64,000 nucleotides of DNA from Aurantiochytrium sp. KH105 (lineage: Eukaryota; Sar; Bigyra; Thraustochytrida; Thraustochytriidae): the NCBI GenBank assembly GCA_003116975.1, contig BGKB01000112.1, positions 124,001 through 188,000 of the forward strand, written 5' to 3'. Every line of letters starts with the position of its first letter. Within the stretch, counting starts at the first letter, position 1. A program made the position numbers and the translations under genes. Below are positions 37,526 through 47,137 of this stretch, one piece after another. The notes beneath the pieces are model-generated. The model did not search any database and was not told the origin of the DNA. It was given only the letters and a program-made list of their open reading frames with translations.

Positions 37526-39444
37526 GCTGGCTCGCGGCGGCGCTCGCGGCCGCGCTGGCGGCGCCGGCGGCGCGCAAGGCCCGCGAGGCGGCGCTGGGCC
37601 CCGCGGACCTCGCCTGGCCGCGATTCAGGGATGGCGCCGAGCCCGCGCTCGTCGCGCTCGAGTCGGCGGCGCTCGCGGCCGCGGCGGCGCGCCCGCGCGC
37701 AGGGCTGGCGGGCGGCGGGGAGGGAGGAACAGAGGAGACACGAGGCCTCGCGACCACGGTGCTGGCCGTGACGCTGGCGGCGGCGGCGGCGTTGGCAAGC
37801 CTTGTTCAGATTCTCAGCCTCGTGCGCTGGCGCAAGACGCGCGGCCCTGGTCTCCGAGCGCTTGGGCTGTGGATCGCAGCTCTTCGCCAGGATGGCCTCC
37901 TCGTGGCGTTGGAGGTCGTGCTCGCCGCCATTGCAATTTGGCGCGGCGAAGGCAGCACGCGAGAACAGTTCGTCAAGAGCCCATGCGCAGACTTGCCTCC
38001 AGCCGCGCGATCCGTGCCGAAAGGCACCAAAGCGCGCATCGTCATGCTTGCGATGGGCAGCCGTGGCGATGTCCAACCCTTTATTGCGCTAGGCAAAGCA
38101 TTGGAATCGTCGGGGCGCGTGCACGTGGTGATCGCGACCATGGCCAAGTTCCAGGAACTGGTCCAGCGTCATGGCCTCGAAGCTGCAGATTGCGGAATGC
38201 TCGACTTGGAGTTGCATCGCCCGATCTGGAGGACCGCGACACACATTTCAGAGCTGGCAGACGTCGCCCAAGGTCGGATCCTTGACCAATATCCTCGCGT
38301 CGCCAATGGGTTTCGTAAAGCTTGCCAAGGCTGCGACCTCATTGTCGCCATGGGTGTGACGAGCGGCTTTGGGCTTACACTCGCCGAATATTACAACGTG
38401 CCATGCTGGGTCGTTGCCCTGGCCCCTGAGCAGCCAACGCGGGAATTCGCGCCACCAAACGCACCACGATCTTCTCTGGGCATCCTTAATTTGCTTCGCT
38501 GGTACTGGCACTGGGCTCGTCTTGGACTTGCAGCGCGACGTGGTCTCCGCGGCCGCGGCAACCCGGAGCAGGACTTTCGAACCGAGGTTCTTGGCTTGGA
38601 TCCCCTTGGCGGGGGCAAGCGTCTCCGTCAAATTCAGCACGTCTCTAAACTTTGTGCATTCTCTCCCGCATTCGTCCCGAAGCCTCATGACTGGCCCGTT
38701 AACTGCATCGTGACAGGCTTTTGGTTTCTCGATAGCGGTAGCGAGCAAGATACGATCTCCGATGCAGATGCAGATGCAGATGGGGATGCAAATGAAGCTT
38801 TGCATCAGCGGAAAGCAAAGCACCTTGTGCTTGCAAAGCTACAAAGGGTTCTGCAGCAAGCTCGCGGACGGATCGCGTGCATAAATTTTGGTTCCATGAC
38901 CAAGGTCGCGCGCGAGCTCGGTATAGTCGATGCAATTTGCAAATGCTTTACCGAGGACTTTACAGTCATCCTCATCGACCCAGAGGCAATACTACCATTC
39001 GATGAGAGCCCTACCGACGCAAATGACTCGACACAATTCTACGTAATTCGTGAGGTGGCGCACGAGTCGTTGTTTCCCTCATGTGATATTGTCGTGCACC
39101 ACGGAGGCGCGGGAACAAGTGCGCGCGTTGTACAATGTAAATGCCCTGCGTTGGTGGTGCCAATCATGCTCTGGACGGACCAGCCCTTATGGGCTGACCG
39201 TCTCGAAGCCTTGGGGGTCGCACGACATCTCGAGCGTTCTGAATTCGATCGCGCGCCAGACGTTTTTCTCGCCCGTGGACGCGCAGCAGTCTCGAGCCTG
39301 CTTTCACGCGCGTGCGTTGACGCTGTAGCGAGTCTCGCACGCCAGATGCAACAAGAAGAATCCAATGCTTTGGCGAAAAGCGTCGACATCATTCTTGGGT
39401 CGCTTCCCGTCGTACGCTCTGCCGAGTCTAAAGGAGAGAAATGA
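37513..39444 (+). CDS. sterol 3-beta-glucosyltransferase-like GT1 enzyme
   Basis: ATG at 37513 (643 aa); the frame is open further upstream only through the duplicated 5' module. The N-terminus is Ala/Arg-rich, with two hydrophobic segments (~78-103 and ~127-142), so it is probably membrane-associated. The GT28-like N-terminal domain starts at ~175 with MLAMGSRGDVQPFIALGKAL, the hallmark of UGT80/Atg26 sterol glucosyltransferases. The C-terminal nucleotide-sugar site has HHGGAGTSARVVQ, VPIMLWTDQPLWADRLEALG. A short Asp/Ala run (DADADADGDA) from a CAGATG microsatellite interrupts it near residue 420. It likely transfers glucose from UDP-glucose to a sterol or similar lipid. The PH/GRAM domains of fungal Atg26 are absent. 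Confidence 0.85.
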   Translation: MELGRWLAAALAAALAAPAARKAREAALGPADLAWPRFRDGAEPALVALESAALAAAAARPRAGLAGGGEGGTEETRGLATTVLAVTLAAAAALASLVQILSLVRWRKTRGPGLRALGLWIAALRQDGLLVALEVVLAAIAIWRGEGSTREQFVKSPCADLPPAARSVPKGTKARIVMLAMGSRGDVQPFIALGKALESSGRVHVVIATMAKFQELVQRHGLEAADCGMLDLELHRPIWRTATHISELADVAQGRILDQYPRVANGFRKACQGCDLIVAMGVTSGFGLTLAEYYNVPCWVVALAPEQPTREFAPPNAPRSSLGILNLLRWYWHWARLGLAARRGLRGRGNPEQDFRTEVLGLDPLGGGKRLRQIQHVSKLCAFSPAFVPKPHDWPVNCIVTGFWFLDSGSEQDTISDADADADGDANEALHQRKAKHLVLAKLQRVLQQARGRIACINFGSMTKVARELGIVDAICKCFTEDFTVILIDPEAILPFDESPTDANDSTQFYVIREVAHESLFPSCDIVVHHGGAGTSARVVQCKCPALVVPIMLWTDQPLWADRLEALGVARHLERSEFDRAPDVFLARGRAAVSSLLSRACVDAVASLARQMQQEESNALAKSVDIILGSLPVVRSAESKGEK

Positions 39445-39567
39445 AAAAAACTCGCATGTAACCTAGTAAACACACCAAAAAGACTACAAAAGAGAAACTT
39501 GAAGGAAAGTCGGCGCCTGGGGACATCCAGTCGTATGCTCCCTCGCGCAATGGAGAGGTTTTGTTCA

Positions 39568-40632
39568 TTATAAACCCTGCGAGAAGAAACGATTGGCATT
39601 ATTGAAACTCGCCTGTGCCAAGCGGTTTGCGTCCATATTGAGCGTCTTTGCCAGCGCGTCGACAACGAGAGGCAACGACGCCGGCACGTTGGGCGAGACT
39701 GCCTTGAGTATCTTTTTGCGTTCCTTGGGCGTTGCTTCAGAGGGCACAAGAGAAGCTTGGCAGCCTGGAAATCCAAGATATGGCGCATCGGTCTCCACCA
39801 TGATGCGGTCAAGAGGGGGACGGACTTGAGCGAGAGCCTCGCGTAGATCCTTGCCAGCCTGCTCGCGACAAATGAGCCCAGAGACGCTAATGTAAAAACC
39901 ACGGTCCAAGTACGCTTGAAGCTCGGACGCGGTGCCCGTGAAACAATGCACAATGGCAGGTGGGAGCGTCGTTGAAAATTGGTCCAAGACTTCGAGGAAG
40001 GCCGTGTGCGCAAGCCTCTCGTGTAGAAACAATGGCTTCTTTAGCTCGCATGCAAGAGCAACTTGAGGAGCAAACCATGCTAACTGGGATTCTGCTTCCG
40101 GAAATCCCTCTGAGAAATCGAGGCCACACTCACCAATAGCAGCAGCGCCATGCGCAAGTTCGCGCACGCTTCTCAGGCTCGCAGAAATAGATGCATCAGG
40201 CTCTTTCGATGCCTCGTACGGATGGACACCTGCAGTATACAAGATGCGAACACCAGCAAGATTATCTTGGGCTGCGAGACACTGCGCCTCTCGGGAAGAT
40301 TCCACATCGCTCCCGGGTACAAGCATCGCCTCGACACCTTCGTTTCGTGCTGCGCGTATTGCCTTTTCGACGCCAATCTTCGCAAAGGCTTCATGCGTCA
40401 GATTGCAGTCTACATCAAAGAGTCTCTTGACGGCAGTGTCTAAATCGGTCGTTGTCGTTGTCGTGGTCGTCGGTGTCTCCAGCGTTGTGGTTACCTGGGA
40501 CCTGAACGTCACAGGCGTACCCTTCGCTGCCCGAGCAGCCCAGCTAGCACGGGAGAACCCTTCGCAACAGGTGGACGTCATTGCGGCCTTCCCTTGCGCC
40601 AAGTATGTCGCGCTGCTCGTCCTCCGCCACAT
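39568..40632 (-). CDS. TatD-family metal-dependent deoxyribonuclease
   Basis: Start at ATG 40632 (354 aa); an inner ATG at 40581 is an alternative. Upstream the frame is open only from TTG. A Thr run from a GTC/GTT repeat precedes the core. TatD features: FDVDCNLTHEAF (metal site, NLT as in TATDN1), GVHPYEA, GECGLDFSEG, a KPLFLHERLAH segment, VHCFTGT, and VETDAPYLG. The first site, usually DxGxNLTD or DxHxH, is here DVDCNLTH. These enzymes are Mg-dependent 3'-5' exonucleases or endonucleases involved in DNA repair and apoptotic DNA degradation. The Arg-rich N-terminus could be a mitochondrial presequence. Divergent from POLR3K with 283 bp between starts. Confidence 0.88.
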   Translation of the reverse strand: MWRRTSSATYLAQGKAAMTSTCCEGFSRASWAARAAKGTPVTFRSQVTTTLETPTTTTTTTTDLDTAVKRLFDVDCNLTHEAFAKIGVEKAIRAARNEGVEAMLVPGSDVESSREAQCLAAQDNLAGVRILYTAGVHPYEASKEPDASISASLRSVRELAHGAAAIGECGLDFSEGFPEAESQLAWFAPQVALACELKKPLFLHERLAHTAFLEVLDQFSTTLPPAIVHCFTGTASELQAYLDRGFYISVSGLICREQAGKDLREALAQVRPPLDRIMVETDAPYLGFPGCQASLVPSEATPKERKKILKAVSPNVPASLPLVVDALAKTLNMDANRLAQASFNNANRFFSQGL

Positions 40633-40915
40633 GAGCGGGCGAGCGAGCGAGCGAGCGAACGAACGTTTGAGGTTCGAGGTCTCTTTCTTGATGCCAAGCG
40701 GTCGCGAAGCGAAGTGGCGCGACTCGGCCCTTTTCTGCTGCAACTAGCGGTACGTATGCGGCAACCAAGTAGAACTCTCGCGAACTTCGACTTGCGGGCC
40801 CGGCTTTGGCCGACTGGTCGCGGCGATGCGGAGAATCGATGGCCGCCGGCAGAGCCGCGTCCAAAGGTCCCGCGCGCAGCCGAGTGCGAGTGCTCGCGGG
40901 GCGCGCCGGGCCGGC
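40633..40915. promoter_or_regulatory. divergent promoter region (TatD / POLR3K)
   Basis: 283 bp between opposite ATGs. GC-rich with a GAGCGAGCGAGC run near 40640-40660. Inferred from orientation. Confidence 0.45.
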
Positions 40916-41251
40916 ATGAGTCTGCGGTACTGCCCGTGGGACGGGCTGCTGCTGATTGTGGACAATCGCAGCGCGGAAGGCACGTATCGGTTCCGCTGCG
41001 TGGCATGCCCGTACGTGAACGACCTCCGGCGCGGGGCGCCCGTGCGCGTGCGCGAGGTGGTCCGCGTCAAGGAGCAGAGCGACGTGCTGGGCGGCGAAGA
41101 TGCCTGGGCGAACGCGCCGCAGACGGAGGTCCGCTGCGAGGCCTGCGGAAACAACAGTGCGTATTACATGCAAATTCAGACGCGCTCCGCCGATGAGCCC
41201 ATGACAATTTTCCTCAAGTGTACGCAATGCAAGGAGCAATGGAAGGAGTGA
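40916..41251 (+). CDS. POLR3K: RNA polymerase III subunit RPC10 (TFIIS-like)
   Basis: ATG at 40916 gives 111 aa, close to the usual 108-110. The frame is open upstream but reads as basic low-complexity. The C-terminal TFIIS-type zinc ribbon is intact: CEAC, then QTRSADEPMT with the catalytic Asp-Glu hairpin, then CTQC. The linker DVLGGEDAW is also typical. RPC10/RPC11 stimulates RNA cleavage, termination and reinitiation by Pol III. The N-terminal ribbon is odd: the first knuckle reads CPWD instead of CPxC, so one of four zinc ligands is an Asp; the second knuckle CVAC is normal. Confidence 0.93.
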   Translation: MSLRYCPWDGLLLIVDNRSAEGTYRFRCVACPYVNDLRRGAPVRVREVVRVKEQSDVLGGEDAWANAPQTEVRCEACGNNSAYYMQIQTRSADEPMTIFLKCTQCKEQWKE

Positions 41252-41773
41252 ATCGTGCGCTCGCCTGAGGATGGAAGAGACCCTGTCTCCCTTGATGCTA
41301 GCTCGAGTGATTCTTCTTGTCTCATAAGCTGGACGTGGATACGCTCGTCTGATGTGGAAGGATGCTCGTTTGTCTCGGCGTTGTTCACGCAGGATGTCTT
41401 TTGTTCACAAACTCCAGACCGTTTGATCTCTGCGCATTCCCTCCTCTTTTGCCAAAAGTGCCTCGCTCTCCTGTACTATTTTTTTGACTTTGCGTAAGAA
41501 AGAGACTCGTCTTGAAGCACCTGCTCGCCTGAATTTCTTTGCTTGCTTTCTTTACACTTGTCGTCCTACCTTGCGTCAGAGTAAAACGATACAAAGCGTT
41601 GTTGTGCAAAAACACACTGGTCAAAAGAACTTGCACATTTTAGCTTCACACCACAATGAACGTGCGTTTGATGCAAGTGATATTTTTACTAAATATGAGT
41701 ATCTCCTCTCCATTCATTCACTTTTCCATGAAGGCATGCATGCATCCGATTGTATATCACATGATTCATATTC
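41252..41773. other. 3'-to-3' intergenic between POLR3K and the CEP104-like gene
   Basis: 522 bp, AT-rich, no gene seen. Confidence 0.5.
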
Positions 41774-44179
41774 TTACTTCTCGGCGGGGCTTGCCGACTC
41801 ACCGTCGCGCGGGGTCGATTTGCTCTCAGCGTCAGACGAGCTTGGCTCATGACTACTACTCTCTGTTTCATCATGCTCGCGTCGAATGTCGTGCAAGCGC
41901 TGTAATGCGACATGGACTGCGCGCTGGGTCGCAGACGCCGCGTCGAGCAAGGGAATACTTTGGACAAAGGAGATTGCCAAATTTGCAACAAAAGCATTTG
42001 TCGAAGCCACTGCGTCGACAAGCACGGTGATCACCTCGAGACGATGCGAAAGTAGGAATTGCGCATCTTCTGAAAGCGTCTGCTCGCCATTTGGACTGGG
42101 CGGTTGGTCCAAACTTACAGTTGTGCCCGTTTGCAAAATATTCATGAGCGTTTTTGCAGACTCGGCAGTCACACCGGCAAAGGTCTGTAGAGATCGCCTG
42201 ACTCGCGCGTGCAAGAGCCCATCGGCGTCTTGATCGCGAAGCAGGTCTGTGCAGGTTACCCAAAGAGATAGAATTGCATCATCACGTTGTTGTTTGAGCT
42301 CCGCAAAACGCAAAGAGATAACTTCCAAGAGGTCAAGACCCAAAGTGACCGTCTTCGGACGACCCGACGCAAGTCCACGCCCGGCGAGCTTTGCATAATC
42401 CATGGCGGTTGCATCCCAATCGCTCACGCTAATGGACTCTTCTATAACACATTTGAGCTGATGCTCGAGTTGCTCTCGCGGCGAGTACGTCTTTCGTTGA
42501 CGATTGAAAGATGATTCCATGTCATTCGTCATCGTAGCCAGAGCGTCGTTAGCCTCTGGTATCGTCGTCTGTGGAACATGATCAATCGGGGCCGCAGCTT
42601 CGACGTCCTTCAGTTCGTCTGTGGAGACTTCCGAAAGCTCCGAACGGTCCGACATGGACCTTTGCGTCCAATCTGCCTCGCGGCCGTTTGCGTGGGCTCG
42701 TGTTTTGCTCCCATTTTGTCGTCTGGCCACTGCAAGGGCCAGGTCCCATTGCTCGATCGGAAAGGTGGTTTTCATCGGAGGATTGTCTTTCGAGGTAGAT
42801 TGTTGGGCGGCGCCGTCCTTTTCCTCGTCTTCCTTTGGCTGATTGGTCGGGTCGGTGCCGTGAGCGACTCGAGGCTGCTGGTTCGAATCAACTGGTTGAA
42901 AAAGTGCGCTGGAAACGGCGTCGAGGCTCTGACTTTGCGCCGGGTCAGGTGGCGGCAGATTTTGGGGTTTTGCAGGATCGTTTGCACGCTGACTGACGTG
43001 TTTTGCCATGAGAAGGCCACCCTTGACGAGTGCGGTGGGCATGCGAACGCTGGGACGAATGCGTTTTTTGGTCGAACGAAGTAGTTGAGGTCCGCCAGGA
43101 TCGTTTTGGATTGGCGCAGACGACGGTGTGTCCTCGGCTCGTTCGCTGTGTAGTTGCGTTGTGTTTGCTGTCTCGGGCTGTACCTCTTTTGGCGCAAACG
43201 GGTCAGGCTCTTTGGGTCCAAATATGAGAGCACGCGCGGCGTCCTGGGCGGCGCGAAAGCTTGCGTCACTTGCGGAGCTTCGTCCACTGTTCATGTTTTC
43301 TTGCGCGGCACGAGACTTGCGCGCGGTTTCGAGTTGCGCCAACGCACGCCCAGCAAGAGTCTCCAGGGAGACTTTGAGTTCTGCGGCCCTCGCAAAATCT
43401 TCGGCGGCGACAGCGCGCTCCTTTGCCGCCTCGAGGCCCTCGAGTCGCTGTTTCATGTGTTCCGCTTGCTCCCTGTGCTGGCGGTCAACATGATGCATGG
43501 AGGCGTCGAGAAGTGCACGCAGACTCTCGAGGGCGCTTTGAACTCTCGAAGACCTGGGTCGAGGCGTGGTGGTGCTTGAAGCTTCGGTTTCGATAGGCTC
43601 TTGCTGACCTAGACTTGCGCCAAGAACTACGAGAGCGGAGATTTGCGCTTGCATGGCCGGATTGCGGGCGTTTGCAAAGCATCCTTCAACGATGAGGTGA
43701 ATATACGTGCAGGTGCGCTGGATGGAGATGCATTTGACTTCGCTGGCTGTATAATCGGAGGCGATGCCATTGGAAAACTCGATGCGTCCGAGCCGGACGG
43801 CGTCGGCACCGGTTTCGCCAATGTGAATCACTGCGCTGGATGGCGTTTTGGCTGCATGGCAGAGAATGCGGATCTCGTGTACAAAGGCTGGGGCAAAGTT
43901 GAGCAGAATCTCTTGGGGAAAGTCTGCTCTGGGCGGCGATTCCCACGCGAGGGTGCTGCCTCCTCTCCCGCCTTGACGCTTTCGCGTCTGTAGTCGAAGC
44001 CGGCGGCCGCCCTTGCCCTGAATCGCAAAGGCCTGGAAGTGAAGGGGCCCAAGCCTGTCCAGCGAGCTCTGGCCGTGTTGGTCTTTGTGCTCTTGCTCGT
44101 GCTCAATTGCGTTCTTTGACTGTGCAAAGGCCGGCTCTGTTGCCTCGACGCCGCGGCGTCGCGCCTGTCGCTCCGGCAT
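41774..44179 (-). CDS. CEP104: CEP104/FAP256-like ciliary tip protein
   Basis: First in-frame ATG 44179 (801 aa); the frame before it has no ATG. The start is uncertain because the first ~80 residues read poorly and may include an intron or 5'UTR. A jelly-roll N-terminal domain follows, with FPQEILLNFAPAFVHEIRIL, HIGETGADAVRLGRIEFSN, SEVKCISI and IHLIVEGCFANARNP, which parallels CEP104 (PQEI, LGYV.L, ELKSV, HxNHxNxYN). Then comes a coiled coil containing a UVR-like AAEDFARAAELK segment, then a disordered Pro/Gln/Ser-rich region. Near the C-terminus is a helical TOG-like array (~600-760: VSDWDATAMDYAKLAGRGL, VISLRFAEL). CEP104 binds tubulin and EB1 at growing ciliary tips. This implies a ciliated stage. 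The C-terminal zinc fingers of animal CEP104 are not seen. Divergent from TIM50. Confidence 0.65.
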   Translation of the reverse strand: MPERQARRRGVEATEPAFAQSKNAIEHEQEHKDQHGQSSLDRLGPLHFQAFAIQGKGGRRLRLQTRKRQGGRGGSTLAWESPPRADFPQEILLNFAPAFVHEIRILCHAAKTPSSAVIHIGETGADAVRLGRIEFSNGIASDYTASEVKCISIQRTCTYIHLIVEGCFANARNPAMQAQISALVVLGASLGQQEPIETEASSTTTPRPRSSRVQSALESLRALLDASMHHVDRQHREQAEHMKQRLEGLEAAKERAVAAEDFARAAELKVSLETLAGRALAQLETARKSRAAQENMNSGRSSASDASFRAAQDAARALIFGPKEPDPFAPKEVQPETANTTQLHSERAEDTPSSAPIQNDPGGPQLLRSTKKRIRPSVRMPTALVKGGLLMAKHVSQRANDPAKPQNLPPPDPAQSQSLDAVSSALFQPVDSNQQPRVAHGTDPTNQPKEDEEKDGAAQQSTSKDNPPMKTTFPIEQWDLALAVARRQNGSKTRAHANGREADWTQRSMSDRSELSEVSTDELKDVEAAAPIDHVPQTTIPEANDALATMTNDMESSFNRQRKTYSPREQLEHQLKCVIEESISVSDWDATAMDYAKLAGRGLASGRPKTVTLGLDLLEVISLRFAELKQQRDDAILSLWVTCTDLLRDQDADGLLHARVRRSLQTFAGVTAESAKTLMNILQTGTTVSLDQPPSPNGEQTLSEDAQFLLSHRLEVITVLVDAVASTNAFVANLAISFVQSIPLLDAASATQRAVHVALQRLHDIRREHDETESSSHEPSSSDAESKSTPRDGESASPAEK

Positions 44180-44861
44180 CTTCTCGGCCCCGCCCCGCGG
44201 GGGCGGCCTTCTCTCCGCTCCCTCTCTCTCTCCCTCCCTCCCGGCCCGGCCCGGCCCGCCTTTCCCCAAATGGGCGTTTGTTTGATTGTTTCTTTGTCTT
44301 TGCGATGCGTCGATGCGCGTAGTAAACCCGTCCTCCTTCTATGTCGTGTAGCCGTTGAGACAGTCTCAGGACTCGGACTCCACGTAGGCCCAGGTTTCTC
44401 GACACCCGCGACACGCGTAGCAAGGCAAGGCCGGGCTGCCGCTTCCACCGCTGCCAACATTGGATCTCCGCCAGTCCTCGCGATTTTTGCGGTCAGCTCG
44501 GCAGGCGGCAGGCCAGCAAGAGGCAAGCTTTGGCAAGCTTTGGCAAGCGGACGAAGAAAACAAGCACTGGCAAGCTTTGTTGAGACGCAGTGAGCGAGTG
44601 CGAAGGGTCGCCTTTTTTCATTTCTTGAATCAGAATGGCGACGCATATCCATTGGCCTCGAGACTTTCTTTCTTTTGACCATTCGAGAATCGAGACCCAG
44701 GAGGACGCCATCGACTCGAGCGAGGAGCGCGGCGAGCAGCTGCGCGCGGAAGAGAGAAAGGCGGGCGCGGCCGCAGCGCGCTCGGGCAGAGCGCAGACCC
44801 GGGGCTTTTTGGTCTCGGTGGACGGCACCGACGGAGGTGGAGAGCGAAGACGCTGCAGAAA
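44180..44861. promoter_or_regulatory. divergent region CEP104-like / TIM50
   Basis: 682 bp with CT-rich runs (44219-44240) and repeated GGCAAGCTTT motifs at about 44521-44580. No gene supported. Confidence 0.4.
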
Positions 44862-46142
44862 ATGCTGACCATGAAGCTTGCAGCGCAGCGTCTCGGACGC
44901 GCGGCGCTTCCGCGGACGCGCACGACGACGGCGTCGCGCGTGCAGCAGCGGATGTGCAGCAGCACGAGCACGTCTTCGTCGACCAAGTCGTCGAAGAACC
45001 GCGAGATTGCGGAGCAGCTGGCGGCCAAGCGCCGCGCAAGGGACGAGGCTCTTTTGCGAAATGATGAAGGCGGCGTGGGCACTCTGGGCTGGCTTCTGGG
45101 CGTGGGCGGCATTCTCGGCGCGACGGGGTTCTTTGCGTTTCATGAGGAAGGCAACAAGTGGTTCATGAAGAACGTGTACAATGGCACGCCGCTGGGCGCG
45201 AGCGTGGATTGGGTGAGCGAGCAGGTCAAGTCTGCGGCCAAGTCGTTCACGGACCCGATCAGCGACGAGCTGCTGCCGGACTTTCCCATGGAAACGCTGC
45301 CGCCGGGCATGACGCAGCCTATTACGCTGGTCCTGGACTTTGAGGACACCTTGTGTCACCTCGAGTGGGACTCGCGGCACGGCTGGCGCGCGGCAAAGCG
45401 CCCTGGTGCTGACTACCTGCTCCACCGTCTGTCAATGTTTTACGAGATTGTCCTCTTTACGAACGGCAACAGCTTCTTTCTGGAGCCCTTTGTGTACAGC
45501 TTGGACTCTTCGAATGTGATGCAGTCGAAGCTTTTCCGTGAGGCCACCGTGTACGAGGACGGTGAGCACATCAAGGATCTTTCGCACCTGAACCGCGACC
45601 TCGGCCGCGTCATTGTGATTGATGACAAGGCAAAGTCGGTGCCGAAGCAGCCAGAGAACTGCATTATTGTCAAGCCCTTTGAGGACCCCACGCAGGAGGA
45701 CACGACGCTGTTTGATTTGGTTCCCTTTCTGGAGGACCTGGCAGTCCGTGATCCGGCTGATGTGCGACCCGAGCTGGCCCGCTACAAGGGCAAGGATATC
45801 GGCGCCACCTTTAAGCAGGAGATGAAGGAACGCCTTGCGCAACGCGAGAAACAGCAGTCTGGAACGCTTGCGGGCGCCATCCGCAAGGGCGGATTCTTTG
45901 GAGGCGGCTCCTCGTCGTCTTCGGCGCCATCTGCCGAGAGCCAGCAGGCTGCTCAGGCGCAGCAGGCGCAGCAGGCGGCCCAGCCTCAGTTCGAGGTGCC
46001 TTTGGCCATGACTCCCATTGATCAGGCCAATAACTTGCCGCCTCCGGAGGAGGTCAAGAAGCAGATCGAGCAGCCTGAGGAGCCCGCCAAGCCGGCTGCG
46101 CCTACCGGGACCCTCTGGTCCTCGCTGGGTCTTGGGCGTTGA
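44862..46142 (+). CDS. TIM50: mitochondrial import inner membrane translocase subunit TIM50
   Basis: ATG at 44862 (426 aa); a second ATG at 44871 is equally plausible. An Arg/Ser/Thr-rich presequence (first ~45 residues) is followed by one membrane helix (~75-95, TLGWLLGVGGILGATGFFAF). The FCP1/NIF-like domain in the intermembrane space follows: LVLDFEDTLCHLEWDSRHGWR, KRPGADYLLHRL, YEIVLFTNG, then RDLGRVIVIDDKA and NCIIVKPFE. TIM50 receives presequence proteins from TOM and hands them to the TIM23 channel. The FCP1 motif keeps DxExT (DFEDT), as in other TIM50 proteins that lack strong phosphatase activity. A Gln/Ala-rich, Pro-rich tail of ~90 residues is an extension on the family. Confidence 0.93.
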   Translation: MLTMKLAAQRLGRAALPRTRTTTASRVQQRMCSSTSTSSSTKSSKNREIAEQLAAKRRARDEALLRNDEGGVGTLGWLLGVGGILGATGFFAFHEEGNKWFMKNVYNGTPLGASVDWVSEQVKSAAKSFTDPISDELLPDFPMETLPPGMTQPITLVLDFEDTLCHLEWDSRHGWRAAKRPGADYLLHRLSMFYEIVLFTNGNSFFLEPFVYSLDSSNVMQSKLFREATVYEDGEHIKDLSHLNRDLGRVIVIDDKAKSVPKQPENCIIVKPFEDPTQEDTTLFDLVPFLEDLAVRDPADVRPELARYKGKDIGATFKQEMKERLAQREKQQSGTLAGAIRKGGFFGGGSSSSSAPSAESQQAAQAQQAQQAAQPQFEVPLAMTPIDQANNLPPPEEVKKQIEQPEEPAKPAAPTGTLWSSLGLGR

Positions 46143-46981
46143 AGCTAAAAAATTTAAAAACAACAAGAAACATAGAAGTTACCCTCTTTTTTTTTTTTGT
46201 ATAATGCAGTGTTCAAAGATCGCCTGTGTTTTCTCTTGAAGTATTGTTTTCAAGGAAAGAGAAGAAAGAGAGAACAAAGTCGAGGTCTACTCTTTGATCC
46301 TTGTCTTGTCTCGTCTCTCTTGTCTTTTTCCAAGAGGAAGAGAAAAAGAAGAAAGGAAAAGATTGCTAAAGACTCTGCAACTTGCTGAAGCCATTGCAGC
46401 AGACATTATGTCTGCGAGAATATGAGACCTGTAGAATGATAAAGGCGACGCTTATTGGAGCGGTTCATCTTGTCATATCTTTGCAGACTTGAAAGAAAAG
46501 ATCTTGTCTTGTCGCGCCTTTGCAGATATTGTCTCATCCCCCTTTGCAGACTTGGGAAAAAGATCTTGTCTTTACTTATAATGAGTCATGTAGAACGACA
46601 AAATGATTAGAGATCCAGCTTTGAAGCCTGAATGCAAGTGTGACCGCAGAACCATGCCGAAAACTTGTATACTGCTGGTTCAGGTCCTTGGATCAGATCA
46701 GACTATCTGGATTTACTTTTGCTCAATCGTTCCCGGTATCTGTATTGCCTCTTTCTCAGAATACAGTGGACAAGCGGTCGTGTTCGTGAACAAAAGACGA
46801 ATTGAATCTACAAAGAACCAGATGGATTGAGATTGAATAGAAGGCATGCTGCAAAGAAATGGCATGAAAGAATATATATCTAAGAGCGAAAGATATGCAA
46901 TCGCCGCAGATCCCCTAATGATCAGTTTGACTTGGCGGTGTTGCAACTCGCCTGCTGGGGAGGGGGGGCGGGGGGGGGGGG
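46143..46981. other. AT-rich intergenic region
   Basis: Contains a short direct repeat (46480-46572) and a G-run (46957-46982). Only tiny open frames; no gene supported. Confidence 0.5.
46480..46572. repeat. short direct repeats (TTTGCAGACTTG...AGATCTTGTCTT)
   Basis: Copies at about 46480-46510 and 46543-46572 in an otherwise unremarkable AT-rich stretch. A GTAGAA-GA-AAA motif also flanks them on both sides. Confidence 0.7.
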
Positions 46982-47137
46982 GACAAGCTGGGAAGGAATG
47001 GAGCCGGAGGACGCCGACGAGGTATGTTCCTTCGCAAGCGGCTGCTTGATTTAATTAGAAGTTTGCGGGGTAAGCTGGGACGGAGCAGAATTGGAAGACT
47101 CGGACGAGGTATGTTTCTTCGCAAGCGACTGCTTGGC
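46982..47137. repeat. 87-bp tandem duplication spanning the end of a hypothetical gene
   Basis: 46982-47050 matches 47069-47137 at an 87-bp offset (shared AAGCTGGGA, GACGAGGTATGTT, CTTCGCAAGCG, CTGCTTG). The stop codon of the minus-strand frame (47051-47053) lies between the copies. Confidence 0.8.

Noticed and set aside
46957..46982. G-run as a quadruplex or telomere-like element
   Set aside because: A simple interrupted homopolymer without a telomeric unit; may even be a sequencing artefact.
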